This document shows positions 62,998 through 64,000 of a stretch of 64,000 nt of DNA, piece by piece. Under the pieces are notes generated by a model, which was not told the origin of the DNA, did not search any database, and was given only the letters and a program-made list of their open reading frames with translations. The translations under genes were made by a program, and so were the position numbers. Source of the stretch: Streptomyces chartreusis NRRL 3882. Its GTDB lineage: Bacteria > Actinomycetota > Actinomycetes > Streptomycetales > Streptomycetaceae. The DNA lies in the NCBI RefSeq assembly GCF_900236475.1, contig NZ_LT963352.1, forward strand, positions 8,899,001 through 8,963,000, given 5' to 3'. Position 1 is the stretch's first letter. Every line of letters starts with the position of its first letter.

Positions 62998-63869
62998 TCA
63001 GTTCTCGGCGAAGACGAGGTCCTCGGGCGGGTGGGTCATCCGCACCTTGCTGTCGATGACCTCGACGATGGCGTCGAGGCCGGTGGTGGAGTGGCCCGTG
63101 GAGATGATCCAGAACTCGTCCGCGGCCTGGTCGAGGAAGGCGGGAAAGCCGGTCAAGTCCGGGTTGTTGGGGTCGCCGAGGTACAGGTGTTCACCAGCCG
63201 CCGGAACAGCTTGGGCAGGATCACGGCGTCGTCCTGGAGGGAGTCGATGTCGGTGACGGTCGCGCCGTCGAGCGTGTCGTCGTCCCTCCACAGGCCCTTG
63301 TTCTCCTCTTGTGCCTGGCGCACCGCGGCGGTCAGCTCGCCGCGCAGGTCGGGGAAGAGGTTGGTGTAGTACGTCGGGTAGGCCAGGCCCTCTTTGAGGA
63401 TGTAGTGGTTGAACGTGGTGTGCAGCAGCGCCTCGTCGACGTTGATTTGCGTGCCGCTGGTGCCCGGGGGTGTGCCCTTGCCGGCGAGGGCGATGCAGCG
63501 CTTGTCGCGGCCCGCGCCGCGGGTGAGGATCCAGCCGGGTCGGGTGGTGGGGGTGGCGGCGGTGACGGTCTCGTCCGGCGCGCGGTCGACGGTGGTGAAG
63601 CCGAGCCAGTTCGTCAGCGCGTCCCGTGCGGCACGACCGTGGAGCCACGGCTGGTGGACCTCGGGGTTGCCGTTGCGTGTGTAGTGCGTCTCCAGTGTGT
63701 CGATGGCGTCCAGCCGTAGCTTGGCTTTGCCGGAGGTGTTGTGCTCGACCTTGTGGGGGCCGGGGACGAGGTCCCACTCCGCCTTCTTGTCGGGCTTGAA
63801 GTGGATGGTGTCTCCGTCTGACCGGCCGTTGAGGATGTGGTACGAACCCGTGATCAGCAACATGGGCAT
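62998..63869 (-). pseudogene. thermonuclease-like (SNase-fold) protein with late frameshift
   Basis: From the ATG at 63869 the protein reads NGRSDGDTIHFKPDKKAEWD, then LRLDAIDTLETHYT and HGRAARDALTNWLGF. This is the DGDT strand and following Arg/Asp pattern of staphylococcal-nuclease-like domains. The frame drifts to an early stop near 63153. At about 63192 the adjacent frame carries on with EHLYLGDPNNPDLTGFPAFL and ends DSKVRMTHPPEDLVFAEN at 62998, clearly the natural C-terminus. A one-base shift separates them. Expected length is about 290 residues. A nuclease role is inferred from the fold. Confidence 0.6.
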
Positions 63870-64000
63870 GGCGATGCGGCTCCCTCACGGTAGGCATGAA
63901 CGCCGGAACGGACTTTCACTCAGCGTTACAGGGTAGGAGCATTTTCTGTACAGATAGTGAAGCGGCGCGTGAAGTTCGCTCGTTGAGCCCTTTTCGGCCC

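Noticed and set aside
1..64000. CRISPR array
   Set aside because: No regularly spaced direct repeats and no Cas proteins were seen. The only tandem repeats are the GGTCGC tract and the QGP-coding units.
1..64000. tRNA or rRNA genes
   Set aside because: GTTCGAA-like strings occur (for example near 4668 and 48131) but without cloverleaf arms or a CCA-adjacent stem. No rRNA-like sequence was noticed.

Overview
The window is high-GC actinobacterial DNA, almost certainly Streptomyces. The evidence is codon use saturated with G/C third positions, AGGAGG-type ribosome sites, frequent GTG starts, and families typical of that genus (MmyB-like XRE regulator, RacO/RacP-like pair, DUF6415-like protein, actinobacterial holin, DUF3618). 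The density of transposases, recombinases and truncated genes suggests a chromosome arm or a large plasmid rather than the conserved core.

1-17.7 kb is a largely intact catabolic and redox region. It holds a DsbA/FrnE-like oxidoreductase, a 51-residue peptide ending in a two-cysteine motif, an intradiol ring-cleavage dioxygenase and an NmrA-like reductase in one operon. A MarR regulator with an Old Yellow Enzyme, a TetR regulator divergent from an epoxide-hydrolase-like enzyme, and an aromatic FAD monooxygenase follow. Next come an MmyB-like regulator, an MFS exporter, two aldo/keto reductases, an alpha/beta hydrolase and a secreted beta-propeller. The region closes with an HxlR regulator and two convergent paralogous two-domain SnoaL-like genes that share a promoter motif. 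Together these suggest uptake, oxidation, ring cleavage and detoxification of aromatic or electrophilic compounds.

18.4-28.2 kb is a recombinase-rich block. Two tandem tyrosine recombinases and a small double zinc-finger protein come first, then a RacO/RacP-like pair, an IS5-family transposase and an S41-type lipoprotein protease. A Tn554-like recombinase trio follows, with its first gene 5'-truncated, its second frameshifted and its third intact.

28.3-46 kb is scrambled. A DnaE-like fragment abuts a Tn3 transposase fragment, a radical SAM fragment abuts a PfkB kinase fragment, and two IS5 fragments abut each other, always head to head and always missing their 5' ends. Intact genes lie between them: a Tat-exported TolB-propeller amidohydrolase, a LysE-type exporter, a second methionyl-tRNA synthetase with a structured leader, an IS6 element, and a LysR regulator divergent from a small gene made entirely of QGP decapeptide repeats.

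47.9-58.5 kb is an envelope-stress island bracketed by two related IS5 elements in the same orientation: a small conserved protein, PspA, a TPM-domain membrane protein, a WGxxGxxG protein, a DUF6415-like protein, a YihY/BrkB protein, and a holin/DUF3618 operon. 59.4-64 kb holds an IS21 remnant with an intact istB, a transglutaminase-like protein, a frameshifted hypothetical gene and a frameshifted nuclease-like gene. Several reading frames are broken by single-base shifts, so read-level confirmation matters for every pseudogene call.
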